This document shows, piece by piece, positions 1-8,321 of a DNA stretch of 64,000 bases. Where the stretch lies: the NCBI RefSeq assembly GCF_000473225.1, contig NZ_KI421509.1, positions 4,118,336-4,182,335 on the forward strand, in the 5' to 3' direction. The number at the start of each line of letters is the position of its first letter. The first letter of the stretch is position 1. Origin of the DNA: Sedimentitalea nanhaiensis DSM 24252. GTDB taxonomy: Bacteria; Pseudomonadota; Alphaproteobacteria; Rhodobacterales; Rhodobacteraceae. A program made the translations under genes and the position numbers. Below the pieces are notes generated by a model. That model was not told the origin of the DNA. It saw nothing but the letters and a program-made list of their open reading frames with translations, and made no database searches.

Positions 1-132
1 CCGACGATTCGCTTCGGCCAAGGCGCACAAGTCGGCTGTCCGTCGGCGAATAAACCTATAGGGCAGAGTAATTGCTCAGCAACTCAACTAAACAAAAAGC
101 GAACACTCATAATCCCCGCACCATGGATGTCA

Positions 133-843
133 CTACGTCCGTACGGGCAGGCCTTCAATATAGGCCTCAACTTCTTTGGTCGGGATCACGTCAGCGTATT
201 TGCAATTGAGGTCGAAGAGACTGATGGCATGGCTAGACTCGAACCGATCGAATGCAGTTTCTTCAGGGATCACCACCTTGAAGTTAAACGAATACGCATC
301 AACCGTTGTGGCACGCAGGCAGCCGGAGCTGGTACAGCCGGTCATGATGAGCGTGTCGATATTCAAGTAGTTTAAATGGCTCATAAAGATCGTGCCGAAA
401 AATGCTGACGGCTTGCGCTTGCCTATCAGAATATCCTGCGGCTTGGGTGCCAGAGGGGCGACTGTTTGGGTGGCGTGCGAGCCTTCAGTCGAGGTTTTCT
501 CGCTGCCACGGTGGCTCTTGCCAACCTGCACGCCGCTGTCGATCATGTCAGGGCGCCGTTCGGAAACAGTATAGAACACCGGCAGGTTCTTCTCGCGGGC
601 GAGCTTCAACAGCCTTTCGATGTAGGGCACGGCTTTCCAACCCGCTTCGCCGCAGTGCGTACGGTATTTTTTCAGCCCCTCCTCGTGCGCTTCCCCTGGT
701 TCGTCTCCAGTAAAATTATACTGCACGTCAATGATAAAGAGCGCGGGGCGGCTGCCGAAGCCCCCACGCTTGCCGTATCCCGCCAATTGAAAGACCCGTT
801 TATCTTTCTCGGTCAGAAATTTATCCCAGATGCGTTCGCTCAT
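133..843 (-). CDS. Isochorismatase-family amidohydrolase (N-carbamoylsarcosine/maleamate amidase type)
   Basis: A cysteine hydrolase of 236 residues expected to cleave a C-N amide bond and release ammonia. The family triad is visible: Asp39 in the strand FIIDVQ, Lys144 in the GKRKPSAFFGT loop and nucleophile Cys175 in TGCTSSGCLRATT. The length and the long N-terminal extension fit the N-carbamoylsarcosine amidase/maleamate amidase branch better than isochorismatase proper. It is the last gene of a minus-strand operon, 21 nt after the hydantoinase-like gene. That pairing suggests that a ring-opening hydrolase feeds a half-amide or carbamoyl product to this enzyme. The substrate cannot be read from sequence. 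Confidence 0.85.
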   Translation of the reverse strand: MSERIWDKFLTEKDKRVFQLAGYGKRGGFGSRPALFIIDVQYNFTGDEPGEAHEEGLKKYRTHCGEAGWKAVPYIERLLKLAREKNLPVFYTVSERRPDMIDSGVQVGKSHRGSEKTSTEGSHATQTVAPLAPKPQDILIGKRKPSAFFGTIFMSHLNYLNIDTLIMTGCTSSGCLRATTVDAYSFNFKVVIPEETAFDRFESSHAISLFDLNCKYADVIPTKEVEAYIEGLPVRT

Positions 844-864
844 GTTGGTCTCTCTCTGTTGGGC

Positions 865-2229
865 TTAAGGGGTGCGAAACAGGTATTGCCCGTAGGGGGC
901 CGTTTCGAAGCCCGGCGTCAGGACGCCGTTTTCCGACAGAACCGTGCCGCGCAAAATCGTATGGGTGACGGCCCCGCGAAACCGCCGCCCTTCGTAGGGT
1001 GAGTAATCAGAATGCGAGGGAAAGTTTCCATGGGAGACCGTGGTCGCTCCATCGGGGTCCAGAACCGCAAAATCCGCTTCATAGCCCGGAGCGATGCGCC
1101 CCTTGCAGGGCAGATAGTAAAGGGCGGCAACGTTGCGGCTGACCGTGGCGGCGAGTGTCTCAATCGGGATGTCACGCTTGTAGTAGCCCTCCTCGATCAT
1201 AACCGGCCATATCTGAGCGATGCCTGGAAACCCTGCAGAAGCCCGCCAAATGTCCGGCCCCTTAGTCGCGCGTTTGCGGGCCACGTGATCAGAACCAATC
1301 GTCTGAATCGCCCCATCGCGCACGCCTTCCCACAGAGCATCGACGTCACTTTGGCTGCGCAGGGGCGGATTGACCTTGCCAAGATTACCGATATCGACGT
1401 CCCGTGTCAGGCTCAGATAGTGGATGCACGTCTCGACGTTGATGGCGGGGCGGTTCGGGGCGCGCAGACGTCGCACCAACTCTAGGCTCTCTGCAGAGGA
1501 CATATGCACGATGTTCACCGCGCAGCCTGCCTTTTCGCCGAAGTAGGCCACGCGGAAGACGTTTTCGGTCTCCAAAAATCCGGGGCTCTGTTCGTCCCAA
1601 GCGGCGAGGTCCATCCGCCCGGCGTCTTTAAGCGGTTCGCGGAAGACGGGGATCACTTCGGTGTTCTCGCAATGGACACCGACCACAGCACCCTTTACCG
1701 TTGCGGCTGTCCGGAGGGCGCGAAACAGCAGAGCATCGTCCACTTCGGTGATGCCCTTGGCAGCCCCCGTGGCCCCCTTGTACATCAGATAGACCTTCAA
1801 TGAGGTCACACCGTATTTCGCCGCCAGCGCCGGGAACTGTTCGACATGTGCGCGGGAAGTGACACCAAAATGAAATCCGAAATCAACCACTGATCGGGCT
1901 TCACCTTCCAGTCGCCAACCGGGGGTGCTGATATCCAGGTCATCCGAGCGCCAAAAGGTCATCAGCCCAGTGACACCCTGAAGCGCCGCCGTGCGGCTCT
2001 CGGTGGTCCAATCGGCCTCATTCGCGCCAAATCCAATATGGGTGTGCGGGTCGATAGCGCCGGGGAGAATCCATTTTCCGGTGCAATCAATCACCCGTGT
2101 GGCATGTGCCGTTTCAGATGCGGCGAGGATCGCAGCGATGCGACCATCCTTCACGGCGACCGATCCGGCCACCCGCCCTTCGCCCGGCAGAACGATCTCA
2201 CCATTGCGAAGCAAGAGATCATAGGTCAT
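865..2229 (-). CDS. Hydantoinase/dihydropyrimidinase-like cyclic amidohydrolase
   Basis: A 454-residue metal-dependent amidohydrolase of the dihydropyrimidinase/allantoinase/hydantoinase group, which opens cyclic amides or imides. The first metal ligands are His62 and His64 (PHTHIGFG). The probable carboxylated lysine is Lys151 in VYLMYKG, followed by His187 (GVHCEN), a VHMSSAES strand and the GSDH loop with the catalytic Asp. It overlaps the upstream SnoaL-like gene by 4 nt, so the two are translationally coupled. With the downstream amidase it makes a plausible two-step imidase/half-amidase or hydantoinase/carbamoylase pair. Allantoinase and D-hydantoinase are equally possible from sequence alone. 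Confidence 0.85.
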   Translation of the reverse strand: MTYDLLLRNGEIVLPGEGRVAGSVAVKDGRIAAILAASETAHATRVIDCTGKWILPGAIDPHTHIGFGANEADWTTESRTAALQGVTGLMTFWRSDDLDISTPGWRLEGEARSVVDFGFHFGVTSRAHVEQFPALAAKYGVTSLKVYLMYKGATGAAKGITEVDDALLFRALRTAATVKGAVVGVHCENTEVIPVFREPLKDAGRMDLAAWDEQSPGFLETENVFRVAYFGEKAGCAVNIVHMSSAESLELVRRLRAPNRPAINVETCIHYLSLTRDVDIGNLGKVNPPLRSQSDVDALWEGVRDGAIQTIGSDHVARKRATKGPDIWRASAGFPGIAQIWPVMIEEGYYKRDIPIETLAATVSRNVAALYYLPCKGRIAPGYEADFAVLDPDGATTVSHGNFPSHSDYSPYEGRRFRGAVTHTILRGTVLSENGVLTPGFETAPYGQYLFRTP

Positions 2230-2630
2230 GGCTGCGCCCCTTTCATAGACGAAATCAATTCTTCGCCGGTGTCATTCCACACATGCTGTCGTACGATTTT
2301 GCCATCCCGCAGTTCGAACCAGTCAACAAAGCGCACGTTCGAAAAAGCGCCACCTTCGCGCCACTCCCCCGACAAGAAACCCATGATAAGAACCCGCAAG
2401 CTGCCTTCACTTTCCCATGCGTCACGGCCAGTTATCTGTTTTGATATCCAGGCATATCTGCCCGAAGACCGCGCCAGGGCGTCGTCGAGGTTCGCAAACC
2501 GCCGCCCGCCGGGGAACATCAGCTCCAATTCGCCCTCGCAGACATATTGCCGCGCTGTCGGGATATCGCGACGTTCTACAGCATCAAGATAAGCGAGAAC
2601 CAAATCGATCGCGCGCTTAAACTCGGTCAT
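2226..2630 (-). CDS. SnoaL/NTF2-like protein
   Basis: A 134-residue single-domain protein with the cone-shaped NTF2/SnoaL fold signature: a helical N-terminus (FKRAIDLVLAYLDAVERRD), then alternating strands with WFELRDGKIVRQHVWNDTGE near the C-terminus. The family includes small isomerases, lyases and non-catalytic stabilisers, so no reaction can be assigned. It overlaps the aconitase gene upstream and the amidohydrolase downstream by 4 nt each, which places it inside the pathway operon, perhaps acting on an unstable cyclic or enol intermediate. The ATG start is the one that creates the ATGA overlap. Confidence 0.75.
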   Translation of the reverse strand: MTEFKRAIDLVLAYLDAVERRDIPTARQYVCEGELELMFPGGRRFANLDDALARSSGRYAWISKQITGRDAWESEGSLRVLIMGFLSGEWREGGAFSNVRFVDWFELRDGKIVRQHVWNDTGEELISSMKGAQP

Positions 2631-5350
2631 CGTCCTGGATCCGTATCTTTAGCGTCCCTGCCAGACGTCCGCATAATCGCAGAGAAAACACCTCCCGCCC
2701 GCAACAAGTCGCGCTCATGAGCGCTGGTCACATCCACCGAGGCTTCAAAACGGACTGCTGAGCCATCCGCCCCTTCTGCCGTCACGGAAACGGGCGCGCC
2801 CCCCCCAATTGCAGCATCCAAACCATCGAAGCAGAATGTCTCGAAGCCGGACAGCCCAAGTGTCTGCAGCGTCGCGCCGGAGGAGAAAACAAGTGGCACG
2901 ATCCCCATACCGATAAGGTTTGCCCGATGGATACGCTCAAAGCTTTCAGCAAGCACGGCGACCACGCCCAAGAGCTTTGGCCCCTTTGCGGCCCAATCGC
3001 GACTTGAGCCCATGCCGTAATCTTTGCCAGCCAGTACGATGGCCGGCGCGCCTTCCCGCCTCAGCGTCTCGGCGGCATCGTAGATCGTGATAAGATCGCC
3101 CTCGGGGGACAGCTTGGTGAAACCACCCTCGGTGCCGCCCGCCAGCGCATTCTTCATGCGCTGATTGGCAAAGGTTACGCGGGCCATGAATTCGTGGTTG
3201 CCTCGGCGTTGGGTGACGGCGTTGAAATTCTTTGGCTCCACGCCTGTCTCGATCAGGTATTGGCCTGCCTGACTTTCGGGCAGAATTTCCCCAGACGGCG
3301 TGATGAAATCTGTGGTCAGACTGTCCTTAGCCATGACCAAGGCGCGGGCATTCTCTATCCTGTTAGGGATATCAGCAGCCGCAAGGTCCACAAAAGGCGG
3401 CCGCTTGATATAGGTTGAGGCCTCATCCCATTCAAACACCGGGCCGCTGGGGATCTCAAGCCGATCCCATGACTCGGAGCCGTCAAATAGGGTGGCATAG
3501 CTCTTGCGGAAATTTTCCGGGCGCTGGCTATCGCCTTCGAGTGCGGCGATCTCTGATCTGTCGGGCCAGATCTCAGCCAACATGACCGGCTTTCCATCAG
3601 CCCCGGTGCCGACTGGTTCATTGGCGAAATCCACGTCAATACGCCCCGTCAACGCAAAAGCAACCACCAGCGGTGGCGAGGCGAGATAGGCGGCCCGCAC
3701 CGATTTATGAATGCGGCCTTCGAAATTGCGGTTGCCGGAGAGGATCGCAGCGCAGACCAGATCGTTCTCGGCAATTGCTTCAGAAACACCGGGAGCCAAT
3801 GGGCCGGATTTACCGGAGCATGTTGTGCAGCCGATGCCAACGACATGGAACCCGAGCGCTTCCAATGGGGCCATCAGACCCGCGTCAGCGAGGTAATCTT
3901 CGACCAGCCGCGATCCTGGTGCCATGGAGGTTTTGACATGAACCGGTGGGCGCAGGCCGCGTGCGACGGCGTTGCGGGCCAAGAGCCCAGCTGCGAGCAT
4001 GACCGACGGGTTGGACGTATTGGTGCAAGATGTAATCGCGGCAATGGTGAGGCTGCCGTGATGCAACTGGGCCACCTCTCCGTCGATACTGACCTCTGCT
4101 GTAGCGTCCTGTGAAGAGGGGTCGATCCCGAAACCATGTGGCCCGACCGAGGCGGTGAGCGCCTCGCGGAAGGCGCTTGCGATACGGTCCAGTGGCACCC
4201 GATCTTGAGGGCGTTTTGGCCCGGCCACGCTGGGGACGATACGCGATAGGTCAACTTCGACCACCTCGCTAAATTCTGGCTGTGGATCGCCCGGCGTATA
4301 CCAGAGCCCAGTAGCGCGAGAGTAGGTCTCAACCATCGCTACATGTTCTTCGTTGCGGCCAGTGGCGGTCAGATAGTCAATGGTTTGGGCGTCAATTGGA
4401 AAAAACGCACAGGTTGCACCGTATTCCGGGGCCATGTTAGCAATCGTCGCCCGGTCCGGGACCGTAAGGCTGTCAGCCCCCTCCCCACAGAACTCGACAA
4501 AGGCGCCCACGACTCCCACTTCGCGAAGTTGCTCAGTGATCGTTAGAACGAGATCAGTGGTGGTTGTCTCTGACCGTAGCGCGCCGGTCAGCTTGACTCC
4601 AACGACCCGTGGGATGCGCACCTCGTAAGGCAGCCCAAGGGCCGCTGCTTCCCCGTCGATGCCGCCAACGCCCCAGGCCAACATGCCAAGACCGCCCGCC
4701 ATCGAGGTATGGCTGTCGCAGCCGAGAACGAACTCGGTGGTCAGTACGGGGTCACCCTGCACGTTCGTAGGGGTAACGACAGAGGCAATGCGTTCCAAAT
4801 GAACCTGATGGATAATGCCCGAGCCGGGCGGCACCACCTTCAATTTGTCAAAAGCCTGTTCGGCCCATTTAAAAAACGCATAGCGCTCGGAATTTCGACG
4901 GTATTCTTCTTCGATGTTGTAGTTGCGGGCGTTGGGGTGGCCAGCGACATCGACAATCAGGGAATGATCTACCACCAACGTGACGGGTACCGCAGGTTCA
5001 ATCACGCCGGGGTCTTCGCCCCGCTCCACCAACACATCGCGGGCGGCGGCGAGGTCCATCAGGGCCGGCAAGCCGCTGGAGTCAGGCAACATGACGCGAG
5101 AGACGGCCAGCGGCACTGTAATCTCGTCAGACCCTGCATGCCAATTTACCACCGCCTCGATTTGGCGGTTCACCTTTGCCCCGTTGCGGGCCTGAACGAC
5201 GAGATTCTCAAGCACCACGCGCAGACTGCGCGGCAATGGTGCCACACGTGAAGACAGCATGCCGAACAGATCAATCACTTGCCCAGCCCCGCTTTCAACG
5301 ACGGCACTTTGAATAGCTATCTCGGTATCTCTACGGCTAACATTATCCAT
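2627..5350 (-). CDS. Aconitase-family hydratase (AcnA type)
   Basis: A full-length 907-residue aconitase/IRP-family protein expected to carry a [4Fe-4S] cluster and to catalyse hydration/dehydration of a di- or tricarboxylate. Cluster ligands are Cys442 (SCTNTSNPS), Cys508 and Cys511 (IGCTTCSGKSGPL). The substrate loop VLGCDSHTSMAGGLG is near residue 210, and the C-terminal swivelling domain has the GSSRDWAAKGP motif. Several usually invariant positions differ from housekeeping AcnA, for example CTTCSGKSG where CTTCIGNSG is normal and DSHTSM for DSHTTM. It is the first gene of a catabolic operon next to a lyase and under its own operator, so I infer a dedicated pathway enzyme rather than the TCA aconitase. 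Confidence 0.9.
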   Translation of the reverse strand: MDNVSRRDTEIAIQSAVVESGAGQVIDLFGMLSSRVAPLPRSLRVVLENLVVQARNGAKVNRQIEAVVNWHAGSDEITVPLAVSRVMLPDSSGLPALMDLAAARDVLVERGEDPGVIEPAVPVTLVVDHSLIVDVAGHPNARNYNIEEEYRRNSERYAFFKWAEQAFDKLKVVPPGSGIIHQVHLERIASVVTPTNVQGDPVLTTEFVLGCDSHTSMAGGLGMLAWGVGGIDGEAAALGLPYEVRIPRVVGVKLTGALRSETTTTDLVLTITEQLREVGVVGAFVEFCGEGADSLTVPDRATIANMAPEYGATCAFFPIDAQTIDYLTATGRNEEHVAMVETYSRATGLWYTPGDPQPEFSEVVEVDLSRIVPSVAGPKRPQDRVPLDRIASAFREALTASVGPHGFGIDPSSQDATAEVSIDGEVAQLHHGSLTIAAITSCTNTSNPSVMLAAGLLARNAVARGLRPPVHVKTSMAPGSRLVEDYLADAGLMAPLEALGFHVVGIGCTTCSGKSGPLAPGVSEAIAENDLVCAAILSGNRNFEGRIHKSVRAAYLASPPLVVAFALTGRIDVDFANEPVGTGADGKPVMLAEIWPDRSEIAALEGDSQRPENFRKSYATLFDGSESWDRLEIPSGPVFEWDEASTYIKRPPFVDLAAADIPNRIENARALVMAKDSLTTDFITPSGEILPESQAGQYLIETGVEPKNFNAVTQRRGNHEFMARVTFANQRMKNALAGGTEGGFTKLSPEGDLITIYDAAETLRREGAPAIVLAGKDYGMGSSRDWAAKGPKLLGVVAVLAESFERIHRANLIGMGIVPLVFSSGATLQTLGLSGFETFCFDGLDAAIGGGAPVSVTAEGADGSAVRFEASVDVTSAHERDLLRAGGVFSAIMRTSGRDAKDTDPGR

Positions 5351-5377
5351 AGCCCTGAAATACGTCTCCTACAGAAA

Positions 5378-5389
5378 AGTGTCAACACT
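5378..5389. promoter_or_regulatory. Operator 1, perfect dyad AGTGTCAACACT
   Basis: A perfect 5-bp inverted repeat (AGTGT/ACACT) around CA, 28 nt upstream of the aconitase-family gene. The same word followed by AT(AT)GGAATTT recurs at 8954. GT...AC cores of this kind are typical of FadR-subfamily GntR operators, and the GntR gene lies just downstream on the other strand. The word contains TTGACA on the minus strand, so it may also overlap a -35 element. Confidence 0.6.
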
Positions 5390-5460
5390 ATATGGAATTT
5401 GTCACCACATCCTCACCAATAAGGTTTACTTGCCAGGGCAAACTCCGTAAAGTCTCCGAA

Positions 5461-5472
5461 AGTGTTGACAGA
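5461..5472. promoter_or_regulatory. Operator 2, AGTGTTGACAGA (one half degenerate)
   Basis: A second copy of the AGTGT-NN-ACA half-site pattern, 83 bp centre to centre from operator 1 and only 14 nt upstream of the GntR start codon. The left half is perfect and the right half reads ACAGA. Its position suggests autoregulation. It contains TTGACA in the plus orientation. Confidence 0.5.
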
Positions 5473-5486
5473 AATAGAGTGCGCTT

Positions 5487-6164
5487 ATGGATCCGCAACG
5501 AACCCTCGTAGATACCGTATTCGATGGGATCTTCGAAATGCTACTGACTGGAGAAATTCCCCTTGGCGGCGTGGTTAACGAGGCAACACTGGCTGAACGG
5601 TTTAATGTCAGCCGCGGCCCGGTGCGCGAAGCGGTAAAAGCACTGCAGGGCCGAGGCTTGATTACCAAGGCGGCCTATTTCAAAGCCCGCGCCGTGGACC
5701 TCAATGTACAGGATATGATCGAGATCTTCCAGCTGCGCGAATGCGTTGAGGGTATGAGCGTCAAACTGGCCACCCAGAATATGTCGGATGAAGGGCTACA
5801 ACAACTGCTTGAGGACTTTGAGCAAGCAGGGTCAGACGGGCGCGTTCTCGACGTTCACGCCCGCATCGCCGAGGGCTCTGGCAACAGGCGCATCCAATCG
5901 CTGCTTTGCGACGAGCTTTATTATCTGTTGCGACTCTACCGTGCCAGATCCGGCTCTGCCGCTGGCCGTCGTGAAAATGCATCGGCCGAACACTGGCAAA
6001 TCCTGCGTGCAATGCGGGCACGGGATGCGGAATTAGCGGAGTCTTTAATGCGGGCCCATATCGCCCGCGCCACCGAGGCCTTGCAACGACTTCTCGATGC
6101 GGAACCAGCGCCTGTCAGCGATACAGCGCAGCCACGGCGGAACAGAAAGGAACAAAGAGCGTGA
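5487..6164 (+). CDS. GntR-family regulator (FadR/FCD subfamily)
   Basis: A 225-residue transcription factor. The N-terminal winged helix carries the recognition-helix signature LAERFNVSRGPVREAVKALQGRGL (residues about 34-57). The remainder is an all-helical FCD effector domain ending near residue 210. It is the probable regulator of the divergent aconitase operon and of the tct block, because its promoter and theirs share the AGTGT-NN-ACACT operator. I see no convincing Shine-Dalgarno sequence before the ATG, and the operator ends 14 nt upstream, so translation may be weak or leaderless. The stop overlaps the GTG start of the lyase gene (GTGA). Confidence 0.88.
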   Translation: MDPQRTLVDTVFDGIFEMLLTGEIPLGGVVNEATLAERFNVSRGPVREAVKALQGRGLITKAAYFKARAVDLNVQDMIEIFQLRECVEGMSVKLATQNMSDEGLQQLLEDFEQAGSDGRVLDVHARIAEGSGNRRIQSLLCDELYYLLRLYRARSGSAAGRRENASAEHWQILRAMRARDAELAESLMRAHIARATEALQRLLDAEPAPVSDTAQPRRNRKEQRA

Positions 6165-7093
6165 AAACCACCAAACGTCTCCGAGAGCTTCTGGCGAGTG
6201 AGGACATCCTTGTGTCGCCTGGCGTTTACGACGGCTACAGCAGCCGTCTTGTCGAAAAGATGGGGTTCAAGACCGCCTGCACCACGGGTGCAGGTCTCGC
6301 GAATGCGCGGATGGGATATGAGGATGTTGGCCTGATGGGCCTGACAGATAACCTTGATGCCTGCCGGATGATCGCAGGTTGCGTTTCAATCCCGGTGATG
6401 GCTGATGCCGACACAGGCTATGGCAATCCCGCAACTGTCTGGCACACCACACGGCAGTTCGAGGATGCGGGCGTGGCTGGCATCAATATCGAAGATCAGG
6501 TCAGCCCTAAGCGCTGCGGCCATATGGCCGGCAAGGACGTGATCGACATGCGCGAAATGGCCCGCAAGATCGAAGCCGCTTGTGACGCTCGAAAAGACGA
6601 TGATTTCGTCGTACTGGCCCGGACAGATGCCATCGCCGTCGAGGGTCTCGAAGGGGCGATCCGCCGCGCAAAACTATATGAAAAGGCAGGCGCCGACCTG
6701 ATATTTGCGGATGCGATTAAAGGCGAGGAGCAGATCAAGGCACTGGTGGATTCTGTTGGCATTCCCGTTTCGGTGAATATGGGCTTTGGCATTCGCTCGC
6801 GCCCCACAACCCCGCTGATCCCTATCGCCCGACTAAAGGAGCTTGGCGTCCGCCGTGTCACTCTTCCTCGCATGCTACCAGCGGCAGCGCTCAAAGCGAT
6901 GGAAACCGCCCTTGCGGTATTGCGCGACGCCATCCCGACTGGCGAAGTTGTTGACCGCCCCGATCTGCTTGCCTCGATCGAAGACATCTGGGGGCTGATG
7001 GGTCTTGGAGAGTATCAAGACCTCGAAGGGCGCTTCAACGATGTTGAAGGGGTCGATGTGACAGAGATCGACGCTGCACAAGTGCGCGCCTGA
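6161..7093 (+). CDS. Isocitrate lyase/PEP mutase-superfamily lyase
   Basis: A 310-residue (beta/alpha)8 enzyme of the PrpB/2,3-dimethylmalate lyase/oxaloacetate decarboxylase group. Mg-binding acids lie in ADADTGYGNP (Asp82, Asp84). The flexible catalytic loop reads EDQVSPKRCGHMAGK with Cys119. That KRCGH cysteine belongs to true C-C lyases (isocitrate, 2-methylisocitrate and dimethylmalate lyases) and is absent from PEP mutase and oxaloacetate decarboxylase, so I infer retro-aldol cleavage of a substituted malate or isocitrate. It starts at GTG overlapping the GntR stop. An aconitase-family hydratase in the divergent operon is the obvious source of its substrate. A terminator follows 31 nt after the stop. 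Confidence 0.85.
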   Translation: MKTTKRLRELLASEDILVSPGVYDGYSSRLVEKMGFKTACTTGAGLANARMGYEDVGLMGLTDNLDACRMIAGCVSIPVMADADTGYGNPATVWHTTRQFEDAGVAGINIEDQVSPKRCGHMAGKDVIDMREMARKIEAACDARKDDDFVVLARTDAIAVEGLEGAIRRAKLYEKAGADLIFADAIKGEEQIKALVDSVGIPVSVNMGFGIRSRPTTPLIPIARLKELGVRRVTLPRMLPAAALKAMETALAVLRDAIPTGEVVDRPDLLASIEDIWGLMGLGEYQDLEGRFNDVEGVDVTEIDAAQVRA

Positions 7094-7124
7094 AAGGCAA
7101 AACAGGTTTCACAGTTAAAATTTA

Positions 7125-7155
7125 AACCGGGGCCTGAAGCGCCTCGGTTTTTTTG
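7125..7155 (+). terminator. Rho-independent terminator after the lyase gene
   Basis: Stem AACCGGGGC (7125-7133) pairs with GCCTCGGTT (7141-7149) with a single G-T pair, around a 7-nt loop, and a run of T residues follows directly. This is a canonical intrinsic terminator for the gntR-lyase transcript. Confidence 0.85.
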
Positions 7156-7292
7156 TTTAGAAAACCATACGGTAACGGCCGCGAATTAAACGCGCCATCG
7201 ACGTAACAGTGCATCCATTCGGCAAGCCTTGATCCGTCCTCCGCTCAAGGGATAAAACGAGCGATACTTTTTGAACCATACTGCTCTAGAAG

Positions 7293-7315
7293 GGGCGCGC
7301 CAGCGGCGCGCGCCC
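7293..7315. other. GC hairpin in the convergent intergenic region
   Basis: GGGCGCGC (7293-7300) and GCGCGCCC (7308-7315) form a perfect 8-bp stem with a 7-nt loop between the convergent lyase and tctC genes. No T-run follows on either strand, so it may be a backup termination or RNA-stability structure rather than a classical terminator. Confidence 0.4.
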
Positions 7316-7367
7316 TATTCTCAATCAACCCGCTTGATCTTAGACACGGAGCATTAGGTGCAGCGCC

Positions 7368-8321
7368 TTACTCAAGCTTCAAAGTTGGCAAAAGATCTGC
7401 AAAGAAGGCGTCCTCTTTCTTCAGGATATCAACAAACGCCGCGGAGTCCGCATAATCCACAGCCGTCAGCCCGCTGCTTGTAAAGTTCTTGAAAGACTCA
7501 CTCGCCGCAGCGTTCTCGACAGCGGCAGACAGTGTGGCAATAACCTCGTCCGGCGTGCCCGCTGGCGCCCAGAGCCCTGTGTTCGGCGGCAGCGCCAGAT
7601 CGACCCCCCCTTCAATCAGCGTCGGCACGTCTGGCGCAACCGATGTTCTCTCTTCGCTCAACTGGGCGAGCGCAACCAGCTTGCCACCCTCGTCCTGAGG
7701 TAGGATTGCTGAAGCGAAACCGAGCACCAGATCTACGTCCCCAGCTACGGCAGAAGCAACTGCGGGCGTCACACCGTTGAAGGGGATGTGAAACAGCTCG
7801 ATGCCAGCGGCTCGAGCGATGGCTTCGGCTGCGATATGAGTGGCACCACCCGTACCAGCGGAACCATAGCTCACTTCGCCGGGGTTCTCCTTGGCGTAGG
7901 CGACCAACTCCTCAACAGTGGAAAAAGGCGCGCCGGTTCGCGCCGCAATCATATTCGGGCCAACAGCCACACGCGCAACGGGGGTGAGATCGTCGAACCC
8001 GTAGGGCAAGTCTCGTTGATGTGGCGCTACGGTCTGAACCGAAGACACCGCAAAGAGGAGCGTATAGCCGTCAGGATCGGCGCTAGCCACGGCGGCACCG
8101 CCAACTGTGCCACCTGCTCCGGGCCGCGTTTCGACGACAACCGGCTGCCCCAGCTCGTCGGACATCTCTTTGGCCAGCGTACGGGCCATCGTATCTGTCG
8201 AACCCGGGGAGTAAGGCACGATAATTGTTACTGAGCGCGTTGGGAACTCCTCTGCACCCGCAGCCGAAACGCCAAGCGTTAGGGCCGCCGTCGTCAGAAT
8301 TGCTGTTAACGTCGTGTTCAT
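7368..8321 (-). CDS. tctC: TctC-family periplasmic tricarboxylate-binding protein (Bug family)
   Basis: A 317-residue secreted receptor of a tripartite tricarboxylate transporter. The signal peptide is at residues 1-23 (hydrophobic TAILTTAALTLGVSAAGA, cleavage before EEFPTR). The Bug signature follows: TIIVPYSPGSTDTMAR near residue 35 and the VVETRPGAGGTVGGAAVA loop near residue 65. The start was set at the ATG preceded by AAGGAGAAATGAC, because upstream in-frame codons lie inside the neighbouring gene. It overlaps the stop of the flavoprotein gene by 4 nt (ATGA). Its membrane partners TctB and TctA are on the opposite strand at 9969-11921. Confidence 0.9.
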   Translation of the reverse strand: MNTTLTAILTTAALTLGVSAAGAEEFPTRSVTIIVPYSPGSTDTMARTLAKEMSDELGQPVVVETRPGAGGTVGGAAVASADPDGYTLLFAVSSVQTVAPHQRDLPYGFDDLTPVARVAVGPNMIAARTGAPFSTVEELVAYAKENPGEVSYGSAGTGGATHIAAEAIARAAGIELFHIPFNGVTPAVASAVAGDVDLVLGFASAILPQDEGGKLVALAQLSEERTSVAPDVPTLIEGGVDLALPPNTGLWAPAGTPDEVIATLSAAVENAAASESFKNFTSSGLTAVDYADSAAFVDILKKEDAFFADLLPTLKLE

